From positions 1 to 43,632 of the forward strand of contig NZ_PNOT02000134.1 in NCBI RefSeq assembly GCF_002879535.1: DNA of 43,632 nucleotides. Direction: 5' to 3'. Position 1 is the first letter of the stretch; every line of letters starts with the position of its first letter. The position numbers were made by a program, and so were the translations under genes. This document shows, piece after piece, positions 10,466-18,813 of the stretch. The DNA is from Mesorhizobium intechi. Lineage in GTDB: Bacteria; Pseudomonadota; Alphaproteobacteria; Rhizobiales; Rhizobiaceae. The notes beneath the pieces are model-generated. The model searched no databases. It was not told where the DNA came from and saw nothing but the letters and a program-made list of their open reading frames with translations.

Positions 10466-10789
10466 TCACTTCCCAGCCCTTCGCCCCGCCTCATAGGCGC
10501 GGCGTGCCCACACCGTCATTTCGTCGGGATCGTCAAAAGCGCTGTCGGGAATGCTCCAATAAGGCATCGCCACCAGCTTGCCGTGCCGCTTGCCGGTGTA
10601 GGTCCATTGCTTGCAGCCCACGGCTTCGAAATCGGGCGCGCTTTGCTCGTCGGCCTTGAGCAGCAATTCGCCGTGCAGCACGATGGCGACGATGACGCCA
10701 TCGAAATAGATGCCCTTGCCGCCGAACAGTCGGCGGATGCTGACCGGGCCTAGCCCTGAGAACAGTTCGGCGATGCGTTCATTGTCCAT
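10466..10789 (-). CDS. TfoX N-terminal domain protein
   Basis: The protein of 107 residues has the TfoX_N fold signature: an N-terminal helix ending in GPVSIRRLFGGKGIYFDGV and a C-terminal LVAMPYWSIPDSAFDDPDE. Full-length TfoX/Sxy regulates competence in gammaproteobacteria. Short stand-alone TfoX_N proteins like this are common in Rhizobiales, and their role is unknown, so no competence function should be assumed. It lies tail to tail with psuG and is divergent from the GFA-like gene. Confidence 0.85.
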   Translation of the reverse strand: MDNERIAELFSGLGPVSIRRLFGGKGIYFDGVIVAIVLHGELLLKADEQSAPDFEAVGCKQWTYTGKRHGKLVAMPYWSIPDSAFDDPDEMTVWARRAYEAGRRAGK

Positions 10790-10879
10790 GCCGCGATCAT
10801 GTCACCTGCATTTGACATTGTCATCGCGCAACCCAAATCATGCCGACATGTCGAGGACATTTGCGTCGGAGTTTTTGTC

Positions 10880-11377
10880 ATGCCGCTTCTGCTCAAGGGG
10901 TCCTGCCGCTGCAACGCGGTCCGTTTCGAGGTGGAAAGCCACACGCCGGTGCCGTTCATGCTGTGCTACTGCTCGATCTGCCGCAAGCAGCAGGGCGGCG
11001 GTGGTTTCGCCATAAATCTCGGCGCCGACTACGAAACGCTGAACATCAGAGGCAGGAGAAACCTTGGCGTCTACCGGGCCGAGATCGAGGATGACGAGCA
11101 TCCCCATTGCGAGGTCTCGACCGGCGAACGCAATTTCTGCCGCAAATGCGGGTCGGCGCTCTGGCTTTACGACCCGACCTGGCCGGAGCTGGTGCATCCC
11201 TTCGCCTCGGCGATCGACAGCGACCTGCCGAAGCCGCCGGAGAAGGTGCATCTGATGCTGAAGTACAAGGCGAACTGGGTCGAGCCCGATATCGGCAAGG
11301 GCGACAAGACGTTCGACATCTACCCCGAGGAATCGATCGCCGACTGGCACAAGCGGACGGGCATGTGGGTTGAGTGA
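10880..11377 (+). CDS. GFA/CENP-V domain zinc protein
   Basis: The protein has 165 residues. It has the cysteine set of the glutathione-dependent formaldehyde-activating (GFA) family: GSCRCNAVRFEV near the start, then CYCSICRKQQGG and NFCRKCGSALW, which bind two zinc ions. Family members are often annotated as S-(hydroxymethyl)glutathione synthase, but that activity is not established for most of them. The ATG at 10880 begins the conserved MPLLLKGSC strand; the frame is open to 10799. It stands alone, divergent from the TfoX-like gene. Confidence 0.87.
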   Translation: MPLLLKGSCRCNAVRFEVESHTPVPFMLCYCSICRKQQGGGGFAINLGADYETLNIRGRRNLGVYRAEIEDDEHPHCEVSTGERNFCRKCGSALWLYDPTWPELVHPFASAIDSDLPKPPEKVHLMLKYKANWVEPDIGKGDKTFDIYPEESIADWHKRTGMWVE

Positions 11378-11409
11378 CAGGGGCGGCGCTAGCTTCTCAG
11401 AACTTGGCG

Positions 11410-11464
11410 CTGCCCCTCATCCGGCCCTTCGGGCCACCTTCTCCCCGTAAACGGGGCGAAGGAA
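11410..11464. repeat. Rhizobial double-hairpin intergenic repeat
   Basis: After CTGCCCCTCATCC come two hairpins: GGCCC/GGGCC around TTC, and CTTC-t-CCCCGT-AA-ACGGGG-c-GAAG. The unit CCTCATCCGGCC-CACCTTCTCCCCG is a pattern I know as highly repeated between genes in Mesorhizobium and relatives. It lies between the convergent GFA-like and sufA genes, where the hairpins may end or protect both mRNAs. Confidence 0.55.
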
Positions 11465-11466
11465 GA

Positions 11467-11847
11467 TCAGGCAGAGGCACGTGCTTCCGCCAGCGCCTTC
11501 AAGTCGGCCGGCTTCAGTTCGACGGATTCGCCGCAGCCGCAGGCAGAGCTCTGGTTCGGGTTGTGGAAGGTGAAGCCGGTGCGCAGCGTCGTCTGCTCGA
11601 AATCCATCTCGGTGCCGAACAGGAAAAGGGCAGCCTCCGGCGCGACATAGACATGGGCGCCGTCGCGTTCGATGTGGTCGTCCTTGATGTTGGGCTCGGT
11701 CACCAGATCGACCGTGTATTCCATGCCGGCGCAGCCGCCCTTCTTGATGCCGAGGCGGATGCCGTGCGCATTTTCGCGGGTGGCAACGATCTCGCGCACG
11801 CGGTCCGCGGCCTTTTCGGTCATCGTGATGACGGCGAAGCGTCCCAT
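11467..11847 (-). CDS. sufA: Fe-S cluster assembly A-type carrier SufA (HesB/IscA family)
   Basis: This is an A-type carrier that accepts clusters from SufBCD and passes them to target proteins. The protein has 126 residues. The three cluster-binding cysteines are visible in IKKGGCAGMEY and in SSACGCGESV near the C-terminus. The ATG at 11847 follows GGAGAAGGAAAG and is preferred over the frame start at 11901. It is the last gene of the minus-strand suf set, about 100 bases after sufX. A repeat with hairpins adjoins its stop. Confidence 0.94.
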   Translation of the reverse strand: MGRFAVITMTEKAADRVREIVATRENAHGIRLGIKKGGCAGMEYTVDLVTEPNIKDDHIERDGAHVYVAPEAALFLFGTEMDFEQTTLRTGFTFHNPNQSSACGCGESVELKPADLKALAEARASA

Positions 11848-11949
11848 TGTCTTTCCTTCTCCATTCCGTGCAGGTTCAAGGCCTGCCGAATGATTCCTCA
11901 CCTAAAATGGTGAAGTTTTACCCCTGGCGCAAGTGTACCAGGCTCGACG

Positions 11950-12342
11950 CTAGTACCAGCCAACCGCCACCTGCGCCTCTTCCGACATGCGGTCGGGCGA
12001 CCAGGGCGGGTCGAAGGTCATGTTGACCTCCACGCCAGATACGCCTTCGACGGCGCCGACGGCGTTTTCGACCCAGCCCGGCATTTCGCCGGCGACCGGG
12101 CAACCCGGTGCGGTCAGCGTCATGTCGATCTTGACCGAGCGGTCGTCCTCGATGTCGATCTTGTAGACGAGGCCGAGCTCGTAGATGTCGGCCGGAATTT
12201 CCGGGTCGTAGACCGTCTTCAGCGCCGAAACGATGTCGTCGGTCAGCCGCGCCAGCTCGTCGGGGGGAATCGCCGAGGCCGACACCACGCTGTTGACGGC
12301 GGGTTCCGGAGTGGTCTCTGCAGCGATGCTCGCATCATCCAT
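11950..12342 (-). CDS. SUF system DUF59/MIP18-family protein (SufX/SufT-like)
   Basis: This protein of 130 residues belongs to the DUF59 family, which helps iron-sulfur cluster maturation or delivery. The signature DPEIPADIYELGLVY and the single conserved Cys in TLTAPGCPVAGEMP are present, after a variable N-terminal tail of about 30 residues. GGGTGA lies five bases before the ATG at 12342; an in-frame GTG nine bases upstream is possible. The gene sits 21 bases after sufS, between sufS and sufA, the place called sufX in the Agrobacterium sufS2BCDS1XA operon. Confidence 0.9.
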   Translation of the reverse strand: MDDASIAAETTPEPAVNSVVSASAIPPDELARLTDDIVSALKTVYDPEIPADIYELGLVYKIDIEDDRSVKIDMTLTAPGCPVAGEMPGWVENAVGAVEGVSGVEVNMTFDPPWSPDRMSEEAQVAVGWY

Positions 12343-12363
12343 GGTCGTCACCCAAAAAAATCG

Positions 12364-13608
12364 TCACCCGAAGAATTTGCGCGCTTTTTCAAGCGCCTCG
12401 GCCAAGGCATCGACTTCGGCCCTGGTATTATACATGCCGAACGATGCCCTGCATGTGGAGGTTACGCCAAAGCGTTTCAACAGCGGCTGGGCGCAATGGG
12501 TGCCGGCGCGGACGGCAACACCTTGCCTATCAATGACCATCGACACGTCATGGGCATGGATACCTTGCAATTCGAACGAGATGATGGCGCCCTTGCCGGG
12601 CGCGTCACCGAAGATGCGCAGCGAATTGATGGCGCGCAGCCGCTCGTGCGCATAAGTCTTGAGGTCTTCCTCGTGCGCGGCGATGCGTTCGCGGCCAACT
12701 TTTTCCATGTAGTCCAGCGCAGCGCCCAGCCCGATCGCCTGGACGATCGGCGGCGTGCCGGCCTCGAAGCGATGCGGCGGCTCGTTGTAGGTGACGATGT
12801 CTTCCGTCACTTCCTCGATCATCTCGCCGCCGCCCATGAACGGCCGCATGCCCTGGAGAATGTCCTTCTTGCCGTAGAGCACGCCGATGCCCGAAGGACC
12901 GTAGACCTTGTGACCGGTGAAGACGAAGAAGTCGCAGTCGAGGTCCTGCACATCAATCGGCATATGCACCGCGCTCTGGCTGCCGTCGACGAGGACCGGA
13001 ATGCCGCGCGCATGCGCGATGCGCACGATCTCCTTGATCGGCGTCACCGTGCCCAGCGCATTCGACATCTGCGTGATGGCGACCAGTTTGGTGCGGTCGC
13101 TCAGCCGCTTCTCGAACTCCTCGACGTGGAACACGCCGAGATCGTCGACCGGCACCCAGACCAGTTTGGCGCCCTGCCGCTCGCGGATGAAATGCCAGGG
13201 AACGATGTTGGAGTGGTGCTCCATGATCGACAGCACGATCTCGTCGCCCTCGCCGATATTGGGCATGCCATAGCCATAGGCGACGGTGTTGATCGCCGAG
13301 GTGGTGTTCGAGGTGAAGACGATGTTGTCGGTGCTTGGCGCGTTCAGAAACCTCTGCACTGACTTTCGCGCGTTCTCGTAGGCGTCGGTCGCCGCATTGG
13401 ACAGGAAATGCAGGCCGCGATGGACGTTGGCGTATTCCTGGGAATAGGCGTGCTGAATCGTATCCAGCACCACCTGAGGCTTCTGCGCCGAAGCGCCATT
13501 GTCGAGATAGACCAGCTTCTTGCCGTAGACTTCACGCGACAGGATCGGGAAATCGCGGCGGATCGCCTCGACGTCGTAGAAATCTCCGATCTTGCCTGGA
13601 GCGTTCAT
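12364..13608 (-). CDS. sufS: Cysteine desulfurase SufS (group II)
   Basis: This PLP enzyme takes sulfur from cysteine for cluster assembly. The protein has 414 residues. The PLP lysine lies in VFTGHKVYGPSGIG and the persulfide-forming cysteine in RAGTHCAQPLLKRFG, with the group II context. YLDNGASAQKP and HRGLHFLSNAATDAYE match SufS/CsdA. The second of two tandem ATGs, at 13608, is preferred because GGGTGA (the end of sufD) lies four bases upstream. This is the second cysteine desulfurase of the locus; sufS2 at 17409 is IscS/NifS-like. Confidence 0.96.
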   Translation of the reverse strand: MNAPGKIGDFYDVEAIRRDFPILSREVYGKKLVYLDNGASAQKPQVVLDTIQHAYSQEYANVHRGLHFLSNAATDAYENARKSVQRFLNAPSTDNIVFTSNTTSAINTVAYGYGMPNIGEGDEIVLSIMEHHSNIVPWHFIRERQGAKLVWVPVDDLGVFHVEEFEKRLSDRTKLVAITQMSNALGTVTPIKEIVRIAHARGIPVLVDGSQSAVHMPIDVQDLDCDFFVFTGHKVYGPSGIGVLYGKKDILQGMRPFMGGGEMIEEVTEDIVTYNEPPHRFEAGTPPIVQAIGLGAALDYMEKVGRERIAAHEEDLKTYAHERLRAINSLRIFGDAPGKGAIISFELQGIHAHDVSMVIDRQGVAVRAGTHCAQPLLKRFGVTSTCRASFGMYNTRAEVDALAEALEKARKFFG

Positions 13609-13612
13609 CATC

Positions 13613-14881
13613 TCACCCGTGCGTCGCAAACCATTCGTCGAGTCTGGCTTCCAGCGCCTCGACGATCGTCTCGTCGTCCAGTTCCTCGATCACCTCGGCG
13701 ACGAAGGCCTTGACCAGCAGGCCACGGGCATTCTTCTCGTCGACACCGCGCGCCATTAGGTAGAACAGATGGTCGTGGTCGATCTCGGTTACCGTCGCGC
13801 CATGGCCGCAGACGACGTCGTCGGCAAAGATTTCGAGCTCCGGCTTGGTCGAGAACTCGCCATCATCCGACAACAGCAGCGTGTTGCAGGCCATCTTGGC
13901 GTTGGTCTTCTGCGCATATTGGTGGACGTTGATGCGGCCCTGGAAGACGCCGCGCGCCTTGCCCGTCACCACGTTGCGGATGATCTCCGTAGACGTCGTG
14001 TGCGGGACGGCGTGGTCGAGCACCATGGTCACGTCGCTATGGGTATCGCCGGCCAGAAGGTTGATGCCGCGCAGTTTGAAATCGGCGCCTTCGCCCGTCG
14101 TCTTGACCATGACTTCCTGGCGCACAAGCTTGCCGCCGGCATTCATGACGAACAGCGTCAGTTTCGCGTTCTTGCCGATATGGGCCTTGAACTGCGCCAG
14201 ATGCGTCGCCGTGTCAGGCTGCTCCTGAACGATCAGCCAAGTCACCTCGGCGCCTTCGCCGAGCACGAGCTGGCTGACCGAACTGACCAGTGCGGCGCCA
14301 TCGCCCGCCTGACGCTCGACGATGACCGCTTTGGCGCCGGCGCCGACGCGGACCGGCAGACGCACATGGGTCTGGCCGCCGGCCTGCAAATTCTGCAGCT
14401 CGATCGGCTTTTCCAGCTCTGTGCCGTCGGCGATGTCGATGAAGTAACCGTCGGCGACGAAAGCCGTGTTCAGTGCACCGATCGCATCATCGCTGCCATA
14501 GGGGTCGAGCCCGGGCGCGATGGTGCCGTCGATCAGCTTTTCCGACAGGCGCTGGACGGCAACGCCCTCGATGCCAGGCACTTTCGCATCGGACTTGCCG
14601 TTGAGCACCGGCAGAACGGTGGAGCCCTCGACGATCGGCGCGATGGTCTTGGCCATGGCGGCTGGGTCGAAGTCCGGCACCACGTTCAACAGCCGGCGGA
14701 GATCCGTGTAGTGCCAGGATTCGACGCGCCGCGTCGGCAGGCCGTGCTTGATCGCCTCGATCGCGTCGTCGCGCTTCAGCATCACCGCACCGTCACCCGG
14801 CAGCAACGACAGCCGGTCGCCGAACGCGTCGATCAACGCCGTCTCGGCCGGTGTCCGCTGCGGTTGTGTGTGCATATTCAT
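13613..14881 (-). CDS. sufD: Fe-S cluster assembly protein SufD
   Basis: This is a scaffold subunit of the SufBC2D complex. The protein of 422 residues is mostly parallel beta-helix. The C-terminal SufBD core includes GVFQGRINVHQYAQKTNAKM, then LLLSDDGEFSTKPELEI and CGHGATVTEID, with the conserved His that takes part at the SufB-SufD cluster site. The in-frame ATG at 14920, one base after the sufC stop, would add 13 residues. I prefer 14881 because conserved sequence starts there, but both remain possible. It is cotranscribed with sufC and sufS. Confidence 0.94.
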   Translation of the reverse strand: MNMHTQPQRTPAETALIDAFGDRLSLLPGDGAVMLKRDDAIEAIKHGLPTRRVESWHYTDLRRLLNVVPDFDPAAMAKTIAPIVEGSTVLPVLNGKSDAKVPGIEGVAVQRLSEKLIDGTIAPGLDPYGSDDAIGALNTAFVADGYFIDIADGTELEKPIELQNLQAGGQTHVRLPVRVGAGAKAVIVERQAGDGAALVSSVSQLVLGEGAEVTWLIVQEQPDTATHLAQFKAHIGKNAKLTLFVMNAGGKLVRQEVMVKTTGEGADFKLRGINLLAGDTHSDVTMVLDHAVPHTTSTEIIRNVVTGKARGVFQGRINVHQYAQKTNAKMACNTLLLSDDGEFSTKPELEIFADDVVCGHGATVTEIDHDHLFYLMARGVDEKNARGLLVKAFVAEVIEELDDETIVEALEARLDEWFATHG

Positions 14882-14921
14882 CAGCTTCGCCCCGTCTTTT
14901 GGTACAAAATGACTTGGCATC

Positions 14922-15677
14922 TCACGCGGCTTCGCCGATCACGCCGGCATAACCATTGGCCTCGAGGTCGAGCGCCAGCGACTTGTCGCCGGATTTGATG
15001 ACCTGGCCCCTGTAGAGCACGTGCACGCTATCGGGCACGATGTGCTCGAGCAGCCGCTGGTAGTGGGTGATGACCAGGAACGCCCGGTCCGGCGCGCGCA
15101 GCGCGTTGACGCCGTCGGAAACGATCTTCAGCGCATCGATGTCGAGGCCGGAATCGGTCTCGTCGAGCACGCACAGCTTTGGCTCGAGCAGCTTCATCTG
15201 CAGGATCTCGGCGCGCTTCTTCTCGCCGCCGGAGAAGCCGACATTGAGCGGCCGCTTCAGCATCGCCATGTCCATGCTGAGCGAGGCAGCGGCTTCCTTC
15301 ACCCGCTTCAAAAATTCCGGGATCTTCAGCGGCTCCTGTCCACGCGCCTTGCGCTGCTCGTTCATGGCCACTTTCAGGAATTCCATGGTCGCCACGCCCG
15401 GTATCTCCATCGGATACTGGAAGGCCAAGAAGATGCCCGAGGTGGCGCGTTCGGCCGGATCCATTTCGAGGATCGACTGGCCGTTGTAGAGGATGTCGCC
15501 CTCGGTCACTTCATAATCCTCGCGGCCGGCGAGGATATAGGACAGCGTCGACTTGCCCGAGCCGTTCGGCCCCATGATCGCGGCGACCTCGCCGGCTTTC
15601 ACCGTCAGGTTCAGGCCGCGGATGATTTCGGTGCCGTCATCGACGATGCGGGCGTGCAGGTTTCTGATTTCAAGCAT
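14922..15677 (-). CDS. sufC: Fe-S cluster assembly ATPase SufC
   Basis: This is an ABC-type ATPase that drives conformational change in SufBC2D; it is soluble, not a transporter. The protein has 251 residues: Walker A GPNGSGKST, signature NVGFSGGEKKRAE, Walker B CVLDETDSGLD, and H-loop VITHYQRLL. FLAFQYPMEIPGV is the Q-loop region typical of SufC. AGGAAAC precedes the ATG. It lies 27 bases after sufB. Confidence 0.97.
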   Translation of the reverse strand: MLEIRNLHARIVDDGTEIIRGLNLTVKAGEVAAIMGPNGSGKSTLSYILAGREDYEVTEGDILYNGQSILEMDPAERATSGIFLAFQYPMEIPGVATMEFLKVAMNEQRKARGQEPLKIPEFLKRVKEAAASLSMDMAMLKRPLNVGFSGGEKKRAEILQMKLLEPKLCVLDETDSGLDIDALKIVSDGVNALRAPDRAFLVITHYQRLLEHIVPDSVHVLYRGQVIKSGDKSLALDLEANGYAGVIGEAA

Positions 15678-15704
15678 TCTTTTGTTTCCTGAATATCTGT
15701 CCGG

Positions 15705-17222
15705 TCAGCCGACCGAGCCCTCAAGCGAGATACCGATCAGCTTCTGCGCCTCGACGGCAAACTCCATCGGCAGCTGCTGGATGACATCCTTGACGAAGCC
15801 GTTGACGATCAGCGCGATCGCTTCCTCCTCGGGGATGCCGCGCTGCATGACGTAGAACTTCTGGTCCTCGGAAATCTTGGACGTCGTCGCTTCGTGCTCG
15901 AACTGCGCCGTCGAGTTCTTGGCTTCCATGTAGGGCACGGTGTGCGCGCCGCACTGGTCGCCGATCAGCAGACTGTCGCAGTTGGTGAAGTTGCGGGCGT
16001 TGGTCGCCTTGCGGTGCGCCGAGACCTGGCCGCGATAGGTGTTCTGCGAGAAGCCGGCGGCGATGCCCTTGGAGATGATGCGGCTCGACGTGTTCTTGCC
16101 GAGGTGGATCATCTTGGTGCCGCTGTCGACCTGCTGGTAGCCGTTCGACACGGCGATCGAATAGAACTCGCCGGAAGAGTCGTCGCCGCGCAGGATGCAG
16201 CTCGGGTACTTCCAGGTGATCGCCGAACCGGTCTCGACCTGCGTCCACGAAATCTTCGAGCGGTGGCCACGGCAGTCGCCGCGCTTGGTGACGAAATTGT
16301 AGATGCCGCCCTTGCCTTCGGCGTCCCCGGGGTACCAGTTCTGCACCGTCGAGTATTTGATCTCGGCGTCGTCGAGCGCCACGAGTTCGACGACCGCGGC
16401 GTGCAGCTGATTCTCGTCGCGCTGCGGCGCGGTGCAGCCTTCGAGGTAGGAGACGTAAGCCCCCTCCTCGGCGATGATCAGCGTGCGCTCGAACTGGCCG
16501 GTGTTCTTCTCGTTCATGCGAAAATAGGTCGACAGCTCCATCGGGCAGCGCACGCCCTTGGGCACGAACACGAAGGAGCCGTCGGTGAAGACAGCCGAAT
16601 TCAACGTGGCGTAGAAATTGTCCGAGGTCGGCACGACCGAGCCGAGATATTTCTGCACCAGTTCGGGATGCTCGCGGATCGCTTCCGAGATCGAACAGAA
16701 GATGACCCCCGCCTGCGCCAACTCCTTCTTGAAGGTGGTGACGACTGACACGGAATCGAACACCGCATCGACAGCGACGCGGCCGGATTTGTAGACGTTG
16801 TCGCTGGGCTCCTCGAGATCGGAGGCATCGGTCTTCTGTACGCCGGCCAGGATCTCCTGCTCCTTGAGCGGAATGCCGAGCTTCTCGTAGACTTTCAGGA
16901 TTTCAGGATCGACGTCGCTGAGCGAAGTGGGACCGGGCGTGCTCTTGGGCGCCGCGTAGTAATAGATGTCCTGGAAATCGATCTTCGGGTAATTGACGCG
17001 CGCCCAGGTCGGCTCTTCCAGCGTCAGCCAGCGCCGATAGGCTTCCAGACGCCATTCCAGCATCCAGGACGGTTCGTCCTTCTTGGCCGAAATGAAACGG
17101 ATGATGTCTTCGCTTAGGCCCTTGGGAGCCTTGTCGACAGCGATTTCAGTCTGGAATCCGTATTTGTATTGGTCGACGTCGATCTTTCGGACCCGATCGA
17201 TCGTGTCCTGCACAGCAGGCAT
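15705..17222 (-). CDS. sufB: Fe-S cluster assembly protein SufB
   Basis: This is the main scaffold subunit of SufBC2D, on which clusters are built. It has 505 residues, as is usual. Characteristic segments are [56 protein letters not shown] with a conserved Cys, and the C-terminal [18 protein letters not shown] with the essential cysteine region. GGAG seven bases before the ATG fixes the start. A 186-base gap with a possible promoter separates it from sufS2, so sufBCDSXA may have its own transcription start. Confidence 0.97.
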   Translation of the reverse strand: MPAVQDTIDRVRKIDVDQYKYGFQTEIAVDKAPKGLSEDIIRFISAKKDEPSWMLEWRLEAYRRWLTLEEPTWARVNYPKIDFQDIYYYAAPKSTPGPTSLSDVDPEILKVYEKLGIPLKEQEILAGVQKTDASDLEEPSDNVYKSGRVAVDAVFDSVSVVTTFKKELAQAGVIFCSISEAIREHPELVQKYLGSVVPTSDNFYATLNSAVFTDGSFVFVPKGVRCPMELSTYFRMNEKNTGQFERTLIIAEEGAYVSYLEGCTAPQRDENQLHAAVVELVALDDAEIKYSTVQNWYPGDAEGKGGIYNFVTKRGDCRGHRSKISWTQVETGSAITWKYPSCILRGDDSSGEFYSIAVSNGYQQVDSGTKMIHLGKNTSSRIISKGIAAGFSQNTYRGQVSAHRKATNARNFTNCDSLLIGDQCGAHTVPYMEAKNSTAQFEHEATTSKISEDQKFYVMQRGIPEEEAIALIVNGFVKDVIQQLPMEFAVEAQKLIGISLEGSVG

Positions 17223-17281
17223 ATGCGTTCTCCATCCACGCCGGGGTCAAGGCCCGACAGTTTTCAAACTATGTCACCGCA

Positions 17282-17302
17282 CCGGCGCCCTGGAGGCGCC
17301 GG
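17282..17302 (-). other. Perfect hairpin in the sufB leader
   Basis: CCGGCGCC and GGCGCCGG form a perfect 8-bp stem around a five-base loop, 60 bases before the sufB start codon. There is no T-run, so it is not a plain terminator. It could stabilise the mRNA or act as an attenuator between sufS2 and sufB. Confidence 0.4.
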
Positions 17303-17318
17303 AAGTGGCGTAAGTTCC

Positions 17319-17324
17319 ATATAG
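17319..17324 (-). promoter_or_regulatory. Possible -10 element of a sufB promoter
   Basis: The minus strand reads CTATAT, which matches the rhizobial sigma-70 -10 consensus, 97 bases before the sufB ATG. The -35 region at the right distance (GTGAAT) is poor, so this is tentative. Confidence 0.25.
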
Positions 17325-17408
17325 TGCGTTTCGACCGGAAATTCACCCGGCCACTTGCAAACGCACGGCTCTACCAGGCTGCGAAGCCTGAATTCCATTT
17401 CGCCGCGA

Positions 17409-18572
17409 TCAGGCGGCCTGTTCCCTGCCCGCCCGGCGCTGGGCAATTCCCGCCAGCGCGGTACGGAACAATTCAATGTCCTCGGCACCCGTCGCAGCAC
17501 CGATCGACACGCGCAAGGCGCCAAGACTGTCGCCATAACCCATGGCCTTCAGCACGTGGCTCGGCCCGACCTTGCCCGACGAACAGGCGGAGCCGGCCGA
17601 CAGCGCCACACCGGCGAGATCAAAGGCGATCTGCGCGGTTTCGGCCTTGATGCCCGCAATAGCGAAGAATGTCGTGTTGGCAAGCCTTGGCGCGTCGGTT
17701 CCAAAGATTTCCGCGTCCGGCACCAGCAATTTCACGATGGCTTCGATCTTGTCGCGGTGCTGGCGCACCGCAGCGATCGCCGGCAGTCCGGCCAGCGCTT
17801 CACGCGCGGCGGCACCAAACCCGGCGATCGCGGCGAGATTTTCCGTGCCGCCGCGATGGCCCTTTTCCTGGCCGCCGCCATTGATCAGGGGCTTCGGCAT
17901 CATCAGATCGGCGGCGGCGACGAGGGCGCCGACACCCTTGGGACCGCCGATCTTGTGCGAAGACAGAATCAAATAATCCGCGTAACCCGCTGACATGTCG
18001 ATGGAAACGCGGCCCGCGGCCTGAACGGCATCGACGACAAGAATGCCGCCAGCGGCCCTGACGATTTCGGCGATCCGATCGATCGGCTGGATCACGCCGG
18101 TCTCGTTGTTGGCGGCGTGGATCGCGACCAGCGGCAGGCCCTCGGCCTTGTCATGGCCTGCAAGTGCCGCGGCCAAGACGGCAAGGTCGGCAATGCCGTT
18201 GGCATCGACGCCGATGCGCGTCATCTGCGTCGCCGGGAAGCGTCCGCCATTCAACAGGCAGGGATGATCGGCCTCGCAGACGTAGAGCTGGCTCATGCGT
18301 ACGCTGCCGCGCCCCATCCGCCAATCGGGGGTCAGCAGCGTCGAGGCGGCTTCGGTCGCGCCGGAGGTGAACACGACATGTTCGGGCCCGGCATTTACCA
18401 GAGCAGCGACCTCGCGCCTTGCCGTCTCGATCAGGCGCCGCGCTACGCGGCCTTCGGCATGGACCGATGACGGGTTGGCCGCCACGTCAAGCGCCGCGAC
18501 CATAGCCTCGCGTGCCGCTGCAAGCAGCGGCGCACTGGCATTATAGTCGAGATAGGCGCGTTTTGCGGCCAT
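17409..18572 (-). CDS. Cysteine desulfurase, IscS/NifS-like (SufS2 position)
   Basis: This PLP enzyme of 387 residues belongs to group I. It starts MAAKRAYLDYNASAPLL; the PLP lysine is in LILSSHKIGGPKGVGAL; the active cysteine loop is LSAGSACSSGKVGPSHVLKA, the long, flexible loop seen in IscS/NifS. This differs from the short loop of SufS at 12364. The gene heads the suf cluster, the place called sufS2 in Agrobacterium. An in-frame ATG at 18602 would add ten residues; neither start has a strong ribosome-binding site. The Irr-type box upstream suggests iron control. Confidence 0.9.
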   Translation of the reverse strand: MAAKRAYLDYNASAPLLAAAREAMVAALDVAANPSSVHAEGRVARRLIETARREVAALVNAGPEHVVFTSGATEAASTLLTPDWRMGRGSVRMSQLYVCEADHPCLLNGGRFPATQMTRIGVDANGIADLAVLAAALAGHDKAEGLPLVAIHAANNETGVIQPIDRIAEIVRAAGGILVVDAVQAAGRVSIDMSAGYADYLILSSHKIGGPKGVGALVAAADLMMPKPLINGGGQEKGHRGGTENLAAIAGFGAAAREALAGLPAIAAVRQHRDKIEAIVKLLVPDAEIFGTDAPRLANTTFFAIAGIKAETAQIAFDLAGVALSAGSACSSGKVGPSHVLKAMGYGDSLGALRVSIGAATGAEDIELFRTALAGIAQRRAGREQAA

Positions 18573-18704
18573 TTTCGTCCAGTTGATCCTGTCAGAAGCC
18601 ATTCGGTCGTCGTATGGCGTTATTTCCTTGAAATTCCAAGGCGAGCCGTCCTATTTACGCGGCTTGCGGCGCGGGTGGCCGGGGCTCGACATCTGGCCAC
18701 TCAG

Positions 18705-18721
18705 TTTTGAATAGTTCTAAA
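18705..18721. promoter_or_regulatory. Irr/ICE-type operator upstream of the suf cluster
   Basis: TTTTGAATAGTTCTAAA matches the iron control element TTTAGAA-N3-TTCTAAA, bound by the rhizobial Fur-family regulator Irr, at 13 of 14 fixed positions. It lies in the divergent region, 133 bases from the sufS2 start at 18572 and 92 bases before the alpha/beta hydrolase gene. Suf genes are known or predicted iron-regulated targets in Rhizobiales. Confidence 0.6.
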
Positions 18722-18813
18722 CTAGCTTCTAAGAAGACGCTCGCCCTGCGTCAAGGCCAGAGGAAGGTTCGTTCCGGGCGCCGCGCATTCGTATTACCCA
18801 AGTGGAGTATTTC

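Noticed and set aside
10466..10789. TfoX-like gene as evidence for natural competence
   Set aside because: Only the N-terminal TfoX domain is present, and no competence genes are in the window; such short proteins occur widely without known competence roles.
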